24,384 bases of DNA from positions 1 to 24,384 of the forward strand of contig CALFXN010000088.1 in assembly GCA_937957815.1 (NCBI GenBank), given 5' to 3'. Source of the stretch: an uncultured Synergistales bacterium (GTDB lineage Bacteria; Synergistota; Synergistia; Synergistales; Aminobacteriaceae). A program made the position numbers and the translations under genes. The notes beneath the pieces were generated by a model. The model saw only the letters and a program-made list of their open reading frames with translations, was not told the origin of the DNA and made no database searches. Below are positions 1 to 9,100 of the stretch, in pieces. Each line of letters opens with the position of its first letter. The first letter of the stretch is position 1.

Positions 1-2211
1 CTCGCGTCGGCGCGCGACGGCGCCGACGCGATCACCGAGTACTTCGAAAAGCTCCGGGTTCTCACGGAGAACGTCGCGGTCGCGACATCGTTTCATCTGG
101 CGGAGCCGGCCCTCACGATGCGACGCGACGATCACGTCGAGGCTCTGATGTCCTCGTTCCTCGAACGGCATATCGGCGCCGGAATTCAGGACATCTTTGC
201 CGGACTCGAGTCGGACGGCTCGTTCGCGGACGGGTCCCGCTGGCGCGAACCCGAAGGCTACGACTGCAGGAAGCGTCCGTGGTACCGCCAGGCCGCCGAC
301 TCGGGGCGTACCGTGGTTACGAAGCCCTATCTCGACCTGATCACCAGAAAAAACGTTCTCTCCGTCACGACCCCAGTCCGTTCCGCCGATGGCGCGCTGC
401 TCGGCGTCGCTGGAATCGACGTCGACATGCAGCGCCTTCAGACGCTCGTTTCGCCGCGGCGCGTCTTCGGATCGGGCTTCGGCATCCTGATCGGCGGCGA
501 CGGGACGATCCTCGCCGCTCCGTATCCGGAACTCGTGCTGTCCACGAACATCCTCGACCGGGATTTCGCCGAAAAAGACTTCCGGCTCGCGGGAGAACGC
601 ATGCTCGACGGAACCTCCGGAAGCGCGGATGTGCCGTTCCGGGGGCAGCGATGGCGGCTTTTCTTCCATCCGTGCGGGAAATTCCCGGGATCGACGGAAC
701 GTCTTTCGTTCGGTCTTCTTTTTCCGGAACGCGAGCTTCTCTCGCTCGCCCGCGATGTCGCTTTCCTGCACATGGGGGGCGGACTGATGGCGCTTTTCCT
801 CGTCCTGCTCGTGATCATCCCGACAGCGATGGGAATCTCGAAGGCATTCACCGGACTGCAAAAGACGTCCGAGAAGATCGCGTTGCAGTTCTCGCCGAAG
901 CGTGATCTCGCGGAAGCCGCGCTCTCGCTCACGATGCTGCACCAGTCCGTCGTCGAACAGAAGCGCCGGACGGGAATCTCGGAACTTTCCTCGTTCCTCG
1001 GAGGGCTCGAATCCGCGCTGAACGCGATCTCCGGACAGCAGGAAGAAATATCGGCGCTCACCGAAGAGACCATGGCCATGAACGACGAGCTGATCCATGC
1101 GAACGAAGCCCTTCGCAGGCGCGAGGATATCTGGTCGCGTACGCTCGAAGTGGCCGTCGCGATTTCGAGCCCCGGCGAGTTCGAAGACAAGCTCCACTCC
1201 ATCGCGGAGACGATCCGGCAGGTGACGGGCGCGTTCGGCGTCCTGATCGCGCGCATCGACGGCGATGTCGCGATCAGCCTCGCGACGGCGGGATACCGCA
1301 ACCAGATGGTTTCGCCGACCGCGCCGCTCGACGGGACGGTCGTCGGGCGCGTCGCGAGGACGGGGTTGCCGGCATGGGTCGAACGCGTCGATCGCGATCC
1401 CGAATATTTCCCCGTCAATCAGGCGGTCCAGTCCGAGGTCGAACTGCCGCTTTCGGAAATCGGGAAGGTCATCGGAGTCCTCGAGCTGGCCTTCGACCGC
1501 AGGACGCCGCGCAACGAAGAACTCCTGCAGACGCTGCACCCCGTCGCGTCGGCCCTCGCGGGCCTCATCGGCGCCGAGTACTTCCACCGCGAGATTCTCG
1601 ACTCGTACCGCTACCTGGCAGAAAAACTCCAGTCCGTCACGGGAATCCACCACTACGAGACCGCGGAGCACACCGACCGCATCGGCGCCTATTCGCGGCT
1701 CGCGGCGGCGTGGTTCGGCCGGACCAAGGACGAGCAGGAAAATATCTTCGTTTTCGCGAGGCTTCACGACCTCGGCAAGCTTCGGGTTCCCGTCGAAATT
1801 CTCGCCAAACCGGGGCCGCTCACGGCCGAAGAGATGGATGTCGTCAGGAGGCACCCCGAGTGGGGCAGGGAACTTCTCGGCGACGCCAGCTGGCTCGATA
1901 TGGCGCGCAGGATCTGCATGACGCACCACGAAAAATGGGACGGTTCGGGATATCCGTTGGGGCTTCGCGGCGAGGAGATTCCATGGGAGGGGCAGATCGT
2001 CGCGCTCGCCGACATCTACGACGCGTTGCGATCTCCGAGGGCCTACAAGCAGGGGATGACTCACGGAGAAGCCTGCCGGATCGTCATCGAGGGCGACGGC
2101 AGAACGATGCCCGGCCACTTCAGTCCGAAGGCGCTCGCGTTCTTCCGCGAGCGCAACGCGGATCTCGACCGTATCTTCTCCGAATCGATCCGGAAAACGA
2201 AGACGGTCTAG
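1..2211 (+). CDS. Cache-GAF-HD-GYP cyclic-di-GMP phosphodiesterase, N-terminus missing
   Basis: The reading frame is open from base 1, so the gene begins upstream of the window; the first ATG inside (118) is not a convincing start. 736 residues are visible. A periplasmic double-Cache domain comes first (to about residue 250). It has the pattern Y87, R92, W94, Y95 and D140, which matches the known amino-acid-binding dCache motif. A membrane segment follows at about 256-281, then a likely coiled coil (about 285-400), a GAF-like domain (about 380-530) and a complete HD-GYP domain. The HD pair is at 589-590, followed by LGK, with HH near 642 and GYP at 650-652. The family hydrolyses c-di-GMP. The inferred role is an amino-acid-sensing membrane protein that lowers c-di-GMP. 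The gene meets the next one tail to tail with overlapping stop codons. Confidence 0.9.
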   Translation, partial: LASARDGADAITEYFEKLRVLTENVAVATSFHLAEPALTMRRDDHVEALMSSFLERHIGAGIQDIFAGLESDGSFADGSRWREPEGYDCRKRPWYRQAADSGRTVVTKPYLDLITRKNVLSVTTPVRSADGALLGVAGIDVDMQRLQTLVSPRRVFGSGFGILIGGDGTILAAPYPELVLSTNILDRDFAEKDFRLAGERMLDGTSGSADVPFRGQRWRLFFHPCGKFPGSTERLSFGLLFPERELLSLARDVAFLHMGGGLMALFLVLLVIIPTAMGISKAFTGLQKTSEKIALQFSPKRDLAEAALSLTMLHQSVVEQKRRTGISELSSFLGGLESALNAISGQQEEISALTEETMAMNDELIHANEALRRREDIWSRTLEVAVAISSPGEFEDKLHSIAETIRQVTGAFGVLIARIDGDVAISLATAGYRNQMVSPTAPLDGTVVGRVARTGLPAWVERVDRDPEYFPVNQAVQSEVELPLSEIGKVIGVLELAFDRRTPRNEELLQTLHPVASALAGLIGAEYFHREILDSYRYLAEKLQSVTGIHHYETAEHTDRIGAYSRLAAAWFGRTKDEQENIFVFARLHDLGKLRVPVEILAKPGPLTAEEMDVVRRHPEWGRELLGDASWLDMARRICMTHHEKWDGSGYPLGLRGEEIPWEGQIVALADIYDALRSPRAYKQGMTHGEACRIVIEGDGRTMPGHFSPKALAFFRERNADLDRIFSESIRKTKTV

Positions 2212-3878
2212 GTGTCTGTGCCCCTCCGCCATCCGGCCTCGGGGGGAAAGATCGCGCGCAGTTCGCGTTCCCAGGAACCGGAGAGAACGCATTGCGTCGT
2301 ATCCGTTCCGACCACGACGAGGCGCGCGGCGTTCTGCTGCGCGTCCGACAGGACCGGGCGCCCCGCGCATTCCAGGATCGTGCAGTCGCTTCCCGTCTCG
2401 AGAACGTCCGCGTACGCTCGGTCGATCTCGCCCGAAACGACCCTTTCGACGTCGAGAATCTTGCCCGCAGCGAGAGACGGCTCTTCGTACGAACGACTCC
2501 TGAGCGCCGTGGCCGCCGCGACGCTCAGCGTCTCGAGAAGCGTCACGTCGCCGAATTCGGTCCCCGTCACCGCGTCCGAAACCGCCGCATACCCCAGAAG
2601 TCTTCCCTGATCCCAGAAGAGAAAGAAATATTCCATCGAGTCTTTGTCCGGAACATCCGCAAGTCCGCGGACCCCAAGGCTCCTGAAGTAGTCGTCCGCG
2701 AGCGGCGCGGGCAGCGACGGGGGCGTTTCGCGGTCTTCGGCGAGCAGGACCGGAAACGCCTGCGGGACGCCGACGGCGACCGTTCGGCCGTCCTCGCGCT
2801 TCGCGAAGCGCACGTATCCGCCCGCGCGGGGCTGCCAGATCACGAGATGGACGGTCCGCGCCTGCGACATCTCGGCGAAGATCTCGAGAATCAACAGGAA
2901 GAGCGACTCCTTGCCGTGTTCCTCCATCATCCGGAGCGTCGCCTGGTGGAGGCTTTCGAGCCCGAACGCCTTCCGCGAGACCTCGGCGAACGCGGCCTCG
3001 CGTTCGCCCGAGAGGCACGAGAGCGACAGGGCCTTCGCCGAGACGTTCCCGAGCAGCTCGAGGAAGTTCATGTCCTCCTCCGTGACCTCGCGCTCCCACG
3101 CGAGAAGACAGTACACGCGGTTCTTGCACCCGGGAATCGGGAGGAGCACCGAGTAGTCCTTCGAGAGAAGATCCGAGTTCCGCTCCCCGAGGAGATCCCT
3201 GTGGGCCACGTCGATGCGTACCGGAACCGGCGAGAGGATCGGATCGCGGAAGAGGCCGACGCGTTCGATCGCGGGAGTTCCGTCCCCTTCCTTCGCCGAA
3301 AACGCCGCGCCGTCGTCGAGAAGCACGGCGATCCGGGATGGGAAGAGGCTTTCGCGGAGGACGTCCGAGAGGAACGCGATGAAGTAGTCGATCGGCATGG
3401 GCTCGAAAACGGAAGCGAGCGTGCTCTTCGTGGCGAGGATCATGTAGGCGAGCCGGGAGAGGCGTTCCTCGACGCGGTTCCGCCGGAGCGAATCCTGCCA
3501 GAGCCCAACGAGCGCCGCCGCGGGCCTGAGCTGCTCGAGAAGGTTCTCCGAGGGGTCCTGGCCGAGAAGGACGAACAGCTTCCAGTCGATGCCGCTCAGC
3601 CGGACGACGCAGGGCCACATCCCTTCGCTCCGGGCGAGATCGACGCGCGCTCCCGTCTCGGCGGCGGAACGGGGCGGGAAGAGCTCCTGAAGCTGCCCGG
3701 AGAGACGGCGCATATGCAGGCTCGACGTCGTGGTTCCGATGCCGTCCAGAATGACGAGATCCTCGCCTTCGGGCTGGACGATCAAAGCCGAGGATACCTC
3801 CGCGGCCAGGACATCCGACAGGAGATTCAGCGCTCCCCCGTTCAGGATGAATTCGACTCTCTCGTAGAGGTCCCGCAT
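2208..3878 (-). CDS. Orphan multi-GAF-like protein without output domain
   Basis: A 556-residue protein with no signal peptide or membrane segment. The ATG at 3878 has AAGGAG nine bases upstream. I do not recognise an exact family. The sequence reads as three consecutive alpha/beta modules of GAF type, at roughly residues 10-140, 150-320 and 330-480. Each is bordered by a leucine-rich helix, as in GAF linkers. The last 80 residues contain an alternating beta-like stretch and no HD-GYP, GGDEF, EAL, kinase or DNA-binding motif. It may be a cytoplasmic small-molecule sensor that acts by protein contact, perhaps with the neighbouring HD-GYP protein or the chemoreceptors. It is convergent with the phosphodiesterase gene and divergent from the first chemoreceptor gene. 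The GAF assignment rests on pattern only. Confidence 0.75.
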   Translation of the reverse strand: MRDLYERVEFILNGGALNLLSDVLAAEVSSALIVQPEGEDLVILDGIGTTTSSLHMRRLSGQLQELFPPRSAAETGARVDLARSEGMWPCVVRLSGIDWKLFVLLGQDPSENLLEQLRPAAALVGLWQDSLRRNRVEERLSRLAYMILATKSTLASVFEPMPIDYFIAFLSDVLRESLFPSRIAVLLDDGAAFSAKEGDGTPAIERVGLFRDPILSPVPVRIDVAHRDLLGERNSDLLSKDYSVLLPIPGCKNRVYCLLAWEREVTEEDMNFLELLGNVSAKALSLSCLSGEREAAFAEVSRKAFGLESLHQATLRMMEEHGKESLFLLILEIFAEMSQARTVHLVIWQPRAGGYVRFAKREDGRTVAVGVPQAFPVLLAEDRETPPSLPAPLADDYFRSLGVRGLADVPDKDSMEYFFLFWDQGRLLGYAAVSDAVTGTEFGDVTLLETLSVAAATALRSRSYEEPSLAAGKILDVERVVSGEIDRAYADVLETGSDCTILECAGRPVLSDAQQNAARLVVVGTDTTQCVLSGSWERELRAIFPPEAGWRRGTDT

Positions 3879-3978
3879 GTCCGTTCACTCCTTCCCCATC
3901 ATTGTATGTATGGTAGCGCAAGTCGTGCGATGGCGCCAGATCTCCGACCGGATACGTATCGGTTCATTTTTTTCAAGC

Positions 3979-4006
3979 TTGTCTTTTATCCCCGTCGTCG
4001 TAGAAT
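3979..4006 (+). promoter_or_regulatory. Promoter-like block of first chemoreceptor gene
   Basis: TTGTCT and TAGAAT are separated by 16 bases. The segment between them, CCCCGTCGTCG, recurs almost unchanged before the second chemoreceptor gene and the PilZ gene. The block lies 61 bases upstream of the ATG. It reads as a sigma-70-like -35/-10 pair, but the conserved spacer could also mean another sigma factor or an activator site. Confidence 0.5.
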
Positions 4007-4066
4007 GCTCTTGAGGGGAAAATTGCCCCAGACATCATACATTTCAGGGAAGAACGGTGATAGCGC

Positions 4067-6187
4067 ATGAACAAACTCGGAACGAGAATACTCGCGATCG
4101 TGCTCGTGTTGCTGCTCGCGTCGTCGGGGATCGTGGCGTTCTACGCGCTCCGCGTGAGCACGGAGCAGATGACCGTCGCCGCCGCCGACTACGAGGGGGC
4201 GCTCGCGAAGGCCACGGCCGAACAGCTCAACGATACCTTCGACCGCTTCAGCGGCATCCTCGTGGCCATGAACGCGCTCGTACGCACGCGGATCAACGTC
4301 ACTGAGACCAATGTCGGCGTTCTCGACGTCCTCGTGGGGCAGTTCGCCGCGGCGAACGGGAAGTTCATCTCGGACCTCGGAACCCAGGCCGCGGAGATCA
4401 CGGACGTCTACGTCTACTTCAACCCGGAGATCACGAAGAAGGACCAGCCGAACGTCATCACGTACGCGCGCAATTTCGAAAAGGGATTCTTCACGTTCTC
4501 GGACGTCTCGCCCTACACGTCGAAGGAGCTTCTGGACCGGAAGAACGCGGTGACGAACTGGTTCTGGAAGTGCCTCGACACGAAGGGGGCCTTCTGGGGC
4601 GACCCGTACGTCCGTGAGGGGAAGGAGCTCGTGAACTACTCGCTCCCGGTGACGAACTCGGAAGGGGCGATCATGGCCGTTGTCGGGATGACGTTCGACT
4701 ACTCGTTCGTGCGGAAGGCGGTCTCCGCCGTGAAGATCTACAAGAGCGGCTACGCGTTCCTGCTCAACCAGGACATGCGGTACATGGCGCATCCGACGCA
4801 GAAATTCGACGGTCCGACGATGCGCGAAGCCCAGAACGGAGCGTTCAAGGGACTCGCGGAGAAAATGCTCGCGGAGAAGCGCGGACGATACGACTACGTG
4901 TGGGAGGGAGTCTCGAAGACGATGACGTTCGAGACGCTGAAGAACGGCTACATCGTCAGCATGGCGTCGTCGAAGGCCGAATCGCTCGAAGGGGTATCGC
5001 AGATCCGCAACGCGGTATTCGCGGGCTCGGCGGTCATCCTCGCGGTGGCGGTCGTCATCATGATCTTCTTCGCGCGGAGCCTCTCGAAGCCGCTGGAGAA
5101 CGCGGTGAGGCAGGCGAAGAAGATCGCCGAGACGGGAGACCTCTCGAAGGAAGTCGCGGTCGACACGTCGATCGTCGAGATCCGTCAGGTGGCCGAGGCC
5201 GTCAACGAGATGGTCCGCAGCGTGGACGGAGCCGTGAGGTCGATCCTGGACGTTGCGCAGCGGACGCTCTCCCGCGCGCAGGACCTTTCGGCGGCGTCGG
5301 AGCAGTCGGAAGCGTCCGCGAAGGAAGTTCTCGAAATGGCGGGACGCGCGGCGCGGAACACGCAGGACTCTGCGGCGGCGGTCCAGCAGGCCAACGCGGG
5401 AGTGGAGGAAGTCTCGGCGGGGGCGCAGGCCGGGGCGAAGGCTGCGGCGGCGGCGAGCGAACGGACGGCGGAAATCGCGAAGGCGACGGAAAAGGGAGGC
5501 GACGCGGTCGACGAGATGGCGCAGCTGATCTCGCAGGTCAGCACATCGGGCGACCAGGTGGGAGCGGCGATAGCGGCGCTGGCGAACACGGTATCGGGAA
5601 TCAGCGGCTTCGTGGCGACGATCACCCAGATAGCGGACCAGACGAACCTGCTTGCGCTCAACGCGGCGATCGAGGCCGCGAGGGCCGGAGAGGCGGGACG
5701 TGGCTTCGCGGTCGTGGCGGAAGAGGTCAGGAAACTCGCGGAAGACTCCAACAGGGCGGCTGCGGAAGTGGGCAAGCTGATCGGCGACATCTCGAACCGG
5801 ACGGACGCGGCGACGCGGGACCAGAAGGGATCGGCGGAGAAGGTGGCGCAGCTCGTGGAACGCGCGCGGGAGACGAAGGCGGCGATAGACGACGTCGTGG
5901 CGAAGGTATCGGTGATCACGGAGAACGTGCAGTCGATCGCGGCGACGATGCAGGAGCAGTCGGCGTCGAGCCAGGAGATGACGGCGGGGATGGACCACGT
6001 CGCGAAGTCGGGACAGGAGATCGCGGAGCAGATGGAGGCGATCAACGCGTCGGTGACGGAACAGAGCCGCGCGACGCAGTCGATCGCGGAGTCGGCGCAG
6101 GAGATGGTGGCGCTCGGCGAGGAGCTCCAGAAGGCCGTCGCGCGCTTCACCCTCGCGCAGTCCTCCGGCGGACTCGTCGCTAAGTAG
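4067..6187 (+). CDS. Methyl-accepting chemotaxis protein, copy 1
   Basis: A 706-residue chemoreceptor. TM1 spans about residues 7-28, followed by a periplasmic double-Cache sensor (about 35-300) and TM2 (about 318-340). A HAMP domain follows (about 340-395), then a long cytoplasmic coiled coil whose hairpin tip, [20 protein letters not shown], lies near residues 534-553. The tip is the CheA/CheW contact region of the family. There is no C-terminal CheR/CheB-tethering pentapeptide; the protein ends GGLVAK. Its Cache domain lacks the Y-x4-R-x-W-Y amino-acid motif of the HD-GYP protein and the third receptor, so the ligand probably differs. The start is set by GGTGA six bases before the ATG. It is almost identical to the copy at 6920-9040 (one Lys/Arg change at residue 3). 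A hairpin terminator follows. Confidence 0.95.
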   Translation: MNKLGTRILAIVLVLLLASSGIVAFYALRVSTEQMTVAAADYEGALAKATAEQLNDTFDRFSGILVAMNALVRTRINVTETNVGVLDVLVGQFAAANGKFISDLGTQAAEITDVYVYFNPEITKKDQPNVITYARNFEKGFFTFSDVSPYTSKELLDRKNAVTNWFWKCLDTKGAFWGDPYVREGKELVNYSLPVTNSEGAIMAVVGMTFDYSFVRKAVSAVKIYKSGYAFLLNQDMRYMAHPTQKFDGPTMREAQNGAFKGLAEKMLAEKRGRYDYVWEGVSKTMTFETLKNGYIVSMASSKAESLEGVSQIRNAVFAGSAVILAVAVVIMIFFARSLSKPLENAVRQAKKIAETGDLSKEVAVDTSIVEIRQVAEAVNEMVRSVDGAVRSILDVAQRTLSRAQDLSAASEQSEASAKEVLEMAGRAARNTQDSAAAVQQANAGVEEVSAGAQAGAKAAAAASERTAEIAKATEKGGDAVDEMAQLISQVSTSGDQVGAAIAALANTVSGISGFVATITQIADQTNLLALNAAIEAARAGEAGRGFAVVAEEVRKLAEDSNRAAAEVGKLIGDISNRTDAATRDQKGSAEKVAQLVERARETKAAIDDVVAKVSVITENVQSIAATMQEQSASSQEMTAGMDHVAKSGQEIAEQMEAINASVTEQSRATQSIAESAQEMVALGEELQKAVARFTLAQSSGGLVAK

Positions 6188-6192
6188 ACCCG
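4067..6192. repeat. Direct repeat copy A, about 2.1 kb chemoreceptor gene
   Basis: This segment matches 6920-9045 base for base except at 4074 (A versus G, Lys3 to Arg) and 4109 (T versus C, silent). Identity ends five bases past the stop codon (6192). Upstream of the ATG the copies are only loosely similar. I judged this by direct comparison and by identical translations in several frames. Confidence 0.93.
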
Positions 6193-6223
6193 ATACGCCG
6201 ACACAGGAAACGATTTTTTTCGG

Positions 6224-6257
6224 AAAGGGCCCCTGTGGATATCTGCGGGGGCCTTTT
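6224..6257 (+). terminator. Rho-independent terminator after first chemoreceptor gene
   Basis: The stem AAAGG-CCCC / GGGG-CCTTT (one mismatch, 13-base loop) ends in TTTT. A wider pair of arms, TTTCGGAA (6218-6225) and TTCCGAAA (6262-6269), encloses it. More T-rich sequence follows at 6282-6296. The second chemoreceptor copy does not have this element. Confidence 0.75.
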
Positions 6258-6305
6258 GTGCTTCCGAAACACAAAAAACCCGTTTTTTTCTTTTGTCTAT
6301 TGAGT

Positions 6306-6332
6306 CTATTTTGTCCCGTCATCGTATAGAAT
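6306..6332 (+). promoter_or_regulatory. Promoter-like block of PilZ gene
   Basis: The stretch TTTTGTCCCGTCATCG is followed by TATAGAAT, with TAGAAT at 6327-6332. It is the third version of the block found before both chemoreceptor genes, here with two extra bases before TAGAAT. No good -35 lies at the usual distance, so the conserved CCCGTC-TCG part may be what is recognised. Confidence 0.4.
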
Positions 6333-6361
6333 AGTGATGGTTGCGGGAAAGGGGAGACTTC

Positions 6362-6775
6362 ATGAAGCCGGACAACTATCGCGGGCCGGACAAGCGGCGT
6401 TTCTTCAGGGCGGAATGCCGCCTGAACACTGAATTCCAGATTCTGGACCCTGCGTTCGACGGCATATGGGATCCCCTCAGGCGCGCCGTCTCTGCCGATG
6501 TCCTCGATCTCAGCGTCGCGGGGATGAAGATCCGCTTCATTCCCCCGTCATGGGCGGATCCCGCCGACGGCACGGGCTTCGAATGGATGGAATGCGCCTT
6601 TCGCTTCATGATGAAGGGATCCTATCTCGTTCTGCCGGGACATATGCTCCGGATCTACGAACGGTACGGAAACACGTGCGTGACGGGGGTCGAGTTCGCG
6701 CCGCTGCCGCCCGACGAACAGTTCCGGATCGTGGAGCTTTTCGCCGAGTTTCGCCGGCGGCTCGCGGGGAACTGA
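6362..6775 (+). CDS. PilZ-domain c-di-GMP receptor protein
   Basis: A 137-residue protein made of a single PilZ domain. The c-di-GMP-binding elements are both present: RRFFR (R12 to R16, the RxxxR motif) and DLSVAG (D49-x-S51-xx-G54). A TGVEF strand near the end is typical of the domain. The ATG at 6362 has GGGGAG about six bases upstream, so I prefer it to the in-frame TTG at 6341. It lies between two near-identical chemoreceptor genes under a similar promoter block. It could couple c-di-GMP level to motility or surface behaviour, as YcgR-type or single-domain PilZ proteins do. The effector partner is not visible. Confidence 0.9.
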   Translation: MKPDNYRGPDKRRFFRAECRLNTEFQILDPAFDGIWDPLRRAVSADVLDLSVAGMKIRFIPPSWADPADGTGFEWMECAFRFMMKGSYLVLPGHMLRIYERYGNTCVTGVEFAPLPPDEQFRIVELFAEFRRRLAGN

Positions 6776-6815
6776 CGTCCACATTCGGAATGGATTCGCC
6801 GCCGGATGCAGTTCG

Positions 6816-6843
6816 TTGTAATTTACCCGTTTCGTCGTAGAAT
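6816..6843 (+). promoter_or_regulatory. Promoter-like block of second chemoreceptor gene
   Basis: TTGTAA and TAGAAT are 16 bases apart, the same spacing as in the first copy. The spacer CCCGTTTCGTCG resembles the one upstream of copy 1, although the surrounding sequence has diverged. It lies 76 bases before the ATG. Confidence 0.5.
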
Positions 6844-6919
6844 GAAGCATGAAGAAGAAAGAAACAGCGTTTCTTTGTCCTGATCTCATCATTATACGAA
6901 GAAAGAGCGGTGATACCGG

Positions 6920-9040
6920 ATGAACAGACTCGGAACGAGAATACTCGCGATCGTGCTCGTGCTGCTGCTCGCGTCGTCGGGGATCGTGGCGTTCTACGCG
7001 CTCCGCGTGAGCACGGAGCAGATGACCGTCGCCGCCGCCGACTACGAGGGGGCGCTCGCGAAGGCCACGGCCGAACAGCTCAACGATACCTTCGACCGCT
7101 TCAGCGGCATCCTCGTGGCCATGAACGCGCTCGTACGCACGCGGATCAACGTCACTGAGACCAATGTCGGCGTTCTCGACGTCCTCGTGGGGCAGTTCGC
7201 CGCGGCGAACGGGAAGTTCATCTCGGACCTCGGAACCCAGGCCGCGGAGATCACGGACGTCTACGTCTACTTCAACCCGGAGATCACGAAGAAGGACCAG
7301 CCGAACGTCATCACGTACGCGCGCAATTTCGAAAAGGGATTCTTCACGTTCTCGGACGTCTCGCCCTACACGTCGAAGGAGCTTCTGGACCGGAAGAACG
7401 CGGTGACGAACTGGTTCTGGAAGTGCCTCGACACGAAGGGGGCCTTCTGGGGCGACCCGTACGTCCGTGAGGGGAAGGAGCTCGTGAACTACTCGCTCCC
7501 GGTGACGAACTCGGAAGGGGCGATCATGGCCGTTGTCGGGATGACGTTCGACTACTCGTTCGTGCGGAAGGCGGTCTCCGCCGTGAAGATCTACAAGAGC
7601 GGCTACGCGTTCCTGCTCAACCAGGACATGCGGTACATGGCGCATCCGACGCAGAAATTCGACGGTCCGACGATGCGCGAAGCCCAGAACGGAGCGTTCA
7701 AGGGACTCGCGGAGAAAATGCTCGCGGAGAAGCGCGGACGATACGACTACGTGTGGGAGGGAGTCTCGAAGACGATGACGTTCGAGACGCTGAAGAACGG
7801 CTACATCGTCAGCATGGCGTCGTCGAAGGCCGAATCGCTCGAAGGGGTATCGCAGATCCGCAACGCGGTATTCGCGGGCTCGGCGGTCATCCTCGCGGTG
7901 GCGGTCGTCATCATGATCTTCTTCGCGCGGAGCCTCTCGAAGCCGCTGGAGAACGCGGTGAGGCAGGCGAAGAAGATCGCCGAGACGGGAGACCTCTCGA
8001 AGGAAGTCGCGGTCGACACGTCGATCGTCGAGATCCGTCAGGTGGCCGAGGCCGTCAACGAGATGGTCCGCAGCGTGGACGGAGCCGTGAGGTCGATCCT
8101 GGACGTTGCGCAGCGGACGCTCTCCCGCGCGCAGGACCTTTCGGCGGCGTCGGAGCAGTCGGAAGCGTCCGCGAAGGAAGTTCTCGAAATGGCGGGACGC
8201 GCGGCGCGGAACACGCAGGACTCTGCGGCGGCGGTCCAGCAGGCCAACGCGGGAGTGGAGGAAGTCTCGGCGGGGGCGCAGGCCGGGGCGAAGGCTGCGG
8301 CGGCGGCGAGCGAACGGACGGCGGAAATCGCGAAGGCGACGGAAAAGGGAGGCGACGCGGTCGACGAGATGGCGCAGCTGATCTCGCAGGTCAGCACATC
8401 GGGCGACCAGGTGGGAGCGGCGATAGCGGCGCTGGCGAACACGGTATCGGGAATCAGCGGCTTCGTGGCGACGATCACCCAGATAGCGGACCAGACGAAC
8501 CTGCTTGCGCTCAACGCGGCGATCGAGGCCGCGAGGGCCGGAGAGGCGGGACGTGGCTTCGCGGTCGTGGCGGAAGAGGTCAGGAAACTCGCGGAAGACT
8601 CCAACAGGGCGGCTGCGGAAGTGGGCAAGCTGATCGGCGACATCTCGAACCGGACGGACGCGGCGACGCGGGACCAGAAGGGATCGGCGGAGAAGGTGGC
8701 GCAGCTCGTGGAACGCGCGCGGGAGACGAAGGCGGCGATAGACGACGTCGTGGCGAAGGTATCGGTGATCACGGAGAACGTGCAGTCGATCGCGGCGACG
8801 ATGCAGGAGCAGTCGGCGTCGAGCCAGGAGATGACGGCGGGGATGGACCACGTCGCGAAGTCGGGACAGGAGATCGCGGAGCAGATGGAGGCGATCAACG
8901 CGTCGGTGACGGAACAGAGCCGCGCGACGCAGTCGATCGCGGAGTCGGCGCAGGAGATGGTGGCGCTCGGCGAGGAGCTCCAGAAGGCCGTCGCGCGCTT
9001 CACCCTCGCGCAGTCCTCCGGCGGACTCGTCGCTAAGTAG
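6920..9040 (+). CDS. Methyl-accepting chemotaxis protein, copy 2
   Basis: A 706-residue chemoreceptor with the same TM1, double-Cache, TM2, HAMP and signalling coiled coil as the copy at 4067-6187. The only amino-acid difference seen is Arg3 instead of Lys3, so both should sense the same ligand and use the same CheA/CheW contacts. Its leader differs in sequence but keeps the GGTGA ribosome site and the TAGAAT promoter block. What follows the stop also differs. Copy 1 has a T-tailed terminator. Here there is only a weak hairpin without a T-run, so transcription may continue into the regulator gene at 9101. Confidence 0.95.
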   Translation: MNRLGTRILAIVLVLLLASSGIVAFYALRVSTEQMTVAAADYEGALAKATAEQLNDTFDRFSGILVAMNALVRTRINVTETNVGVLDVLVGQFAAANGKFISDLGTQAAEITDVYVYFNPEITKKDQPNVITYARNFEKGFFTFSDVSPYTSKELLDRKNAVTNWFWKCLDTKGAFWGDPYVREGKELVNYSLPVTNSEGAIMAVVGMTFDYSFVRKAVSAVKIYKSGYAFLLNQDMRYMAHPTQKFDGPTMREAQNGAFKGLAEKMLAEKRGRYDYVWEGVSKTMTFETLKNGYIVSMASSKAESLEGVSQIRNAVFAGSAVILAVAVVIMIFFARSLSKPLENAVRQAKKIAETGDLSKEVAVDTSIVEIRQVAEAVNEMVRSVDGAVRSILDVAQRTLSRAQDLSAASEQSEASAKEVLEMAGRAARNTQDSAAAVQQANAGVEEVSAGAQAGAKAAAAASERTAEIAKATEKGGDAVDEMAQLISQVSTSGDQVGAAIAALANTVSGISGFVATITQIADQTNLLALNAAIEAARAGEAGRGFAVVAEEVRKLAEDSNRAAAEVGKLIGDISNRTDAATRDQKGSAEKVAQLVERARETKAAIDDVVAKVSVITENVQSIAATMQEQSASSQEMTAGMDHVAKSGQEIAEQMEAINASVTEQSRATQSIAESAQEMVALGEELQKAVARFTLAQSSGGLVAK

Positions 9041-9045
9041 ACCCG
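6920..9045. repeat. Direct repeat copy B, about 2.1 kb chemoreceptor gene
   Basis: Second copy of the segment at 4067-6192, in the same orientation, 2853 bases downstream. The 0.7 kb between the copies holds the PilZ gene. Recombination between the copies would delete PilZ together with one receptor. Confidence 0.93.
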
Positions 9046-9073
9046 GTCTTGTGTTTCCGGCCCGGAAAGACCG
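9044..9073 (+). other. Hairpin between chemoreceptor copy 2 and regulator gene
   Basis: CGGTCTT (9044-9050) pairs with AAGACCG (9067-9073). An alternative inner stem is TTTCC/GGAAA. No T-run follows, so it is at best a weak or factor-assisted terminator. It ends 28 bases before the regulator start codon. Confidence 0.4.
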
Positions 9074-9100
9074 AAACGCGTTATGTTCGGAGGTGGCGTG

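Noticed and set aside
1374..4070. 898-codon plus-strand reading frame spanning two genes
   Set aside because: It overlaps the HD-GYP gene out of frame and the GAF-like gene in antisense. The composition is shadow-like, while both overlapped frames have recognisable domains or a good start.
3986..6322. Very long arginine-rich reading frame on the minus strand, repeated at 6548-8851
   Set aside because: It is antisense to the chemoreceptor genes, has the low-complexity Arg/His/Asp composition typical of GC-rich shadow frames, and no ribosome site or domain.
4067..9045. Chemoreceptor repeat as a transposable element
   Set aside because: There is no transposase, terminal inverted repeat or target-site duplication; the repeat boundaries follow the coding region.
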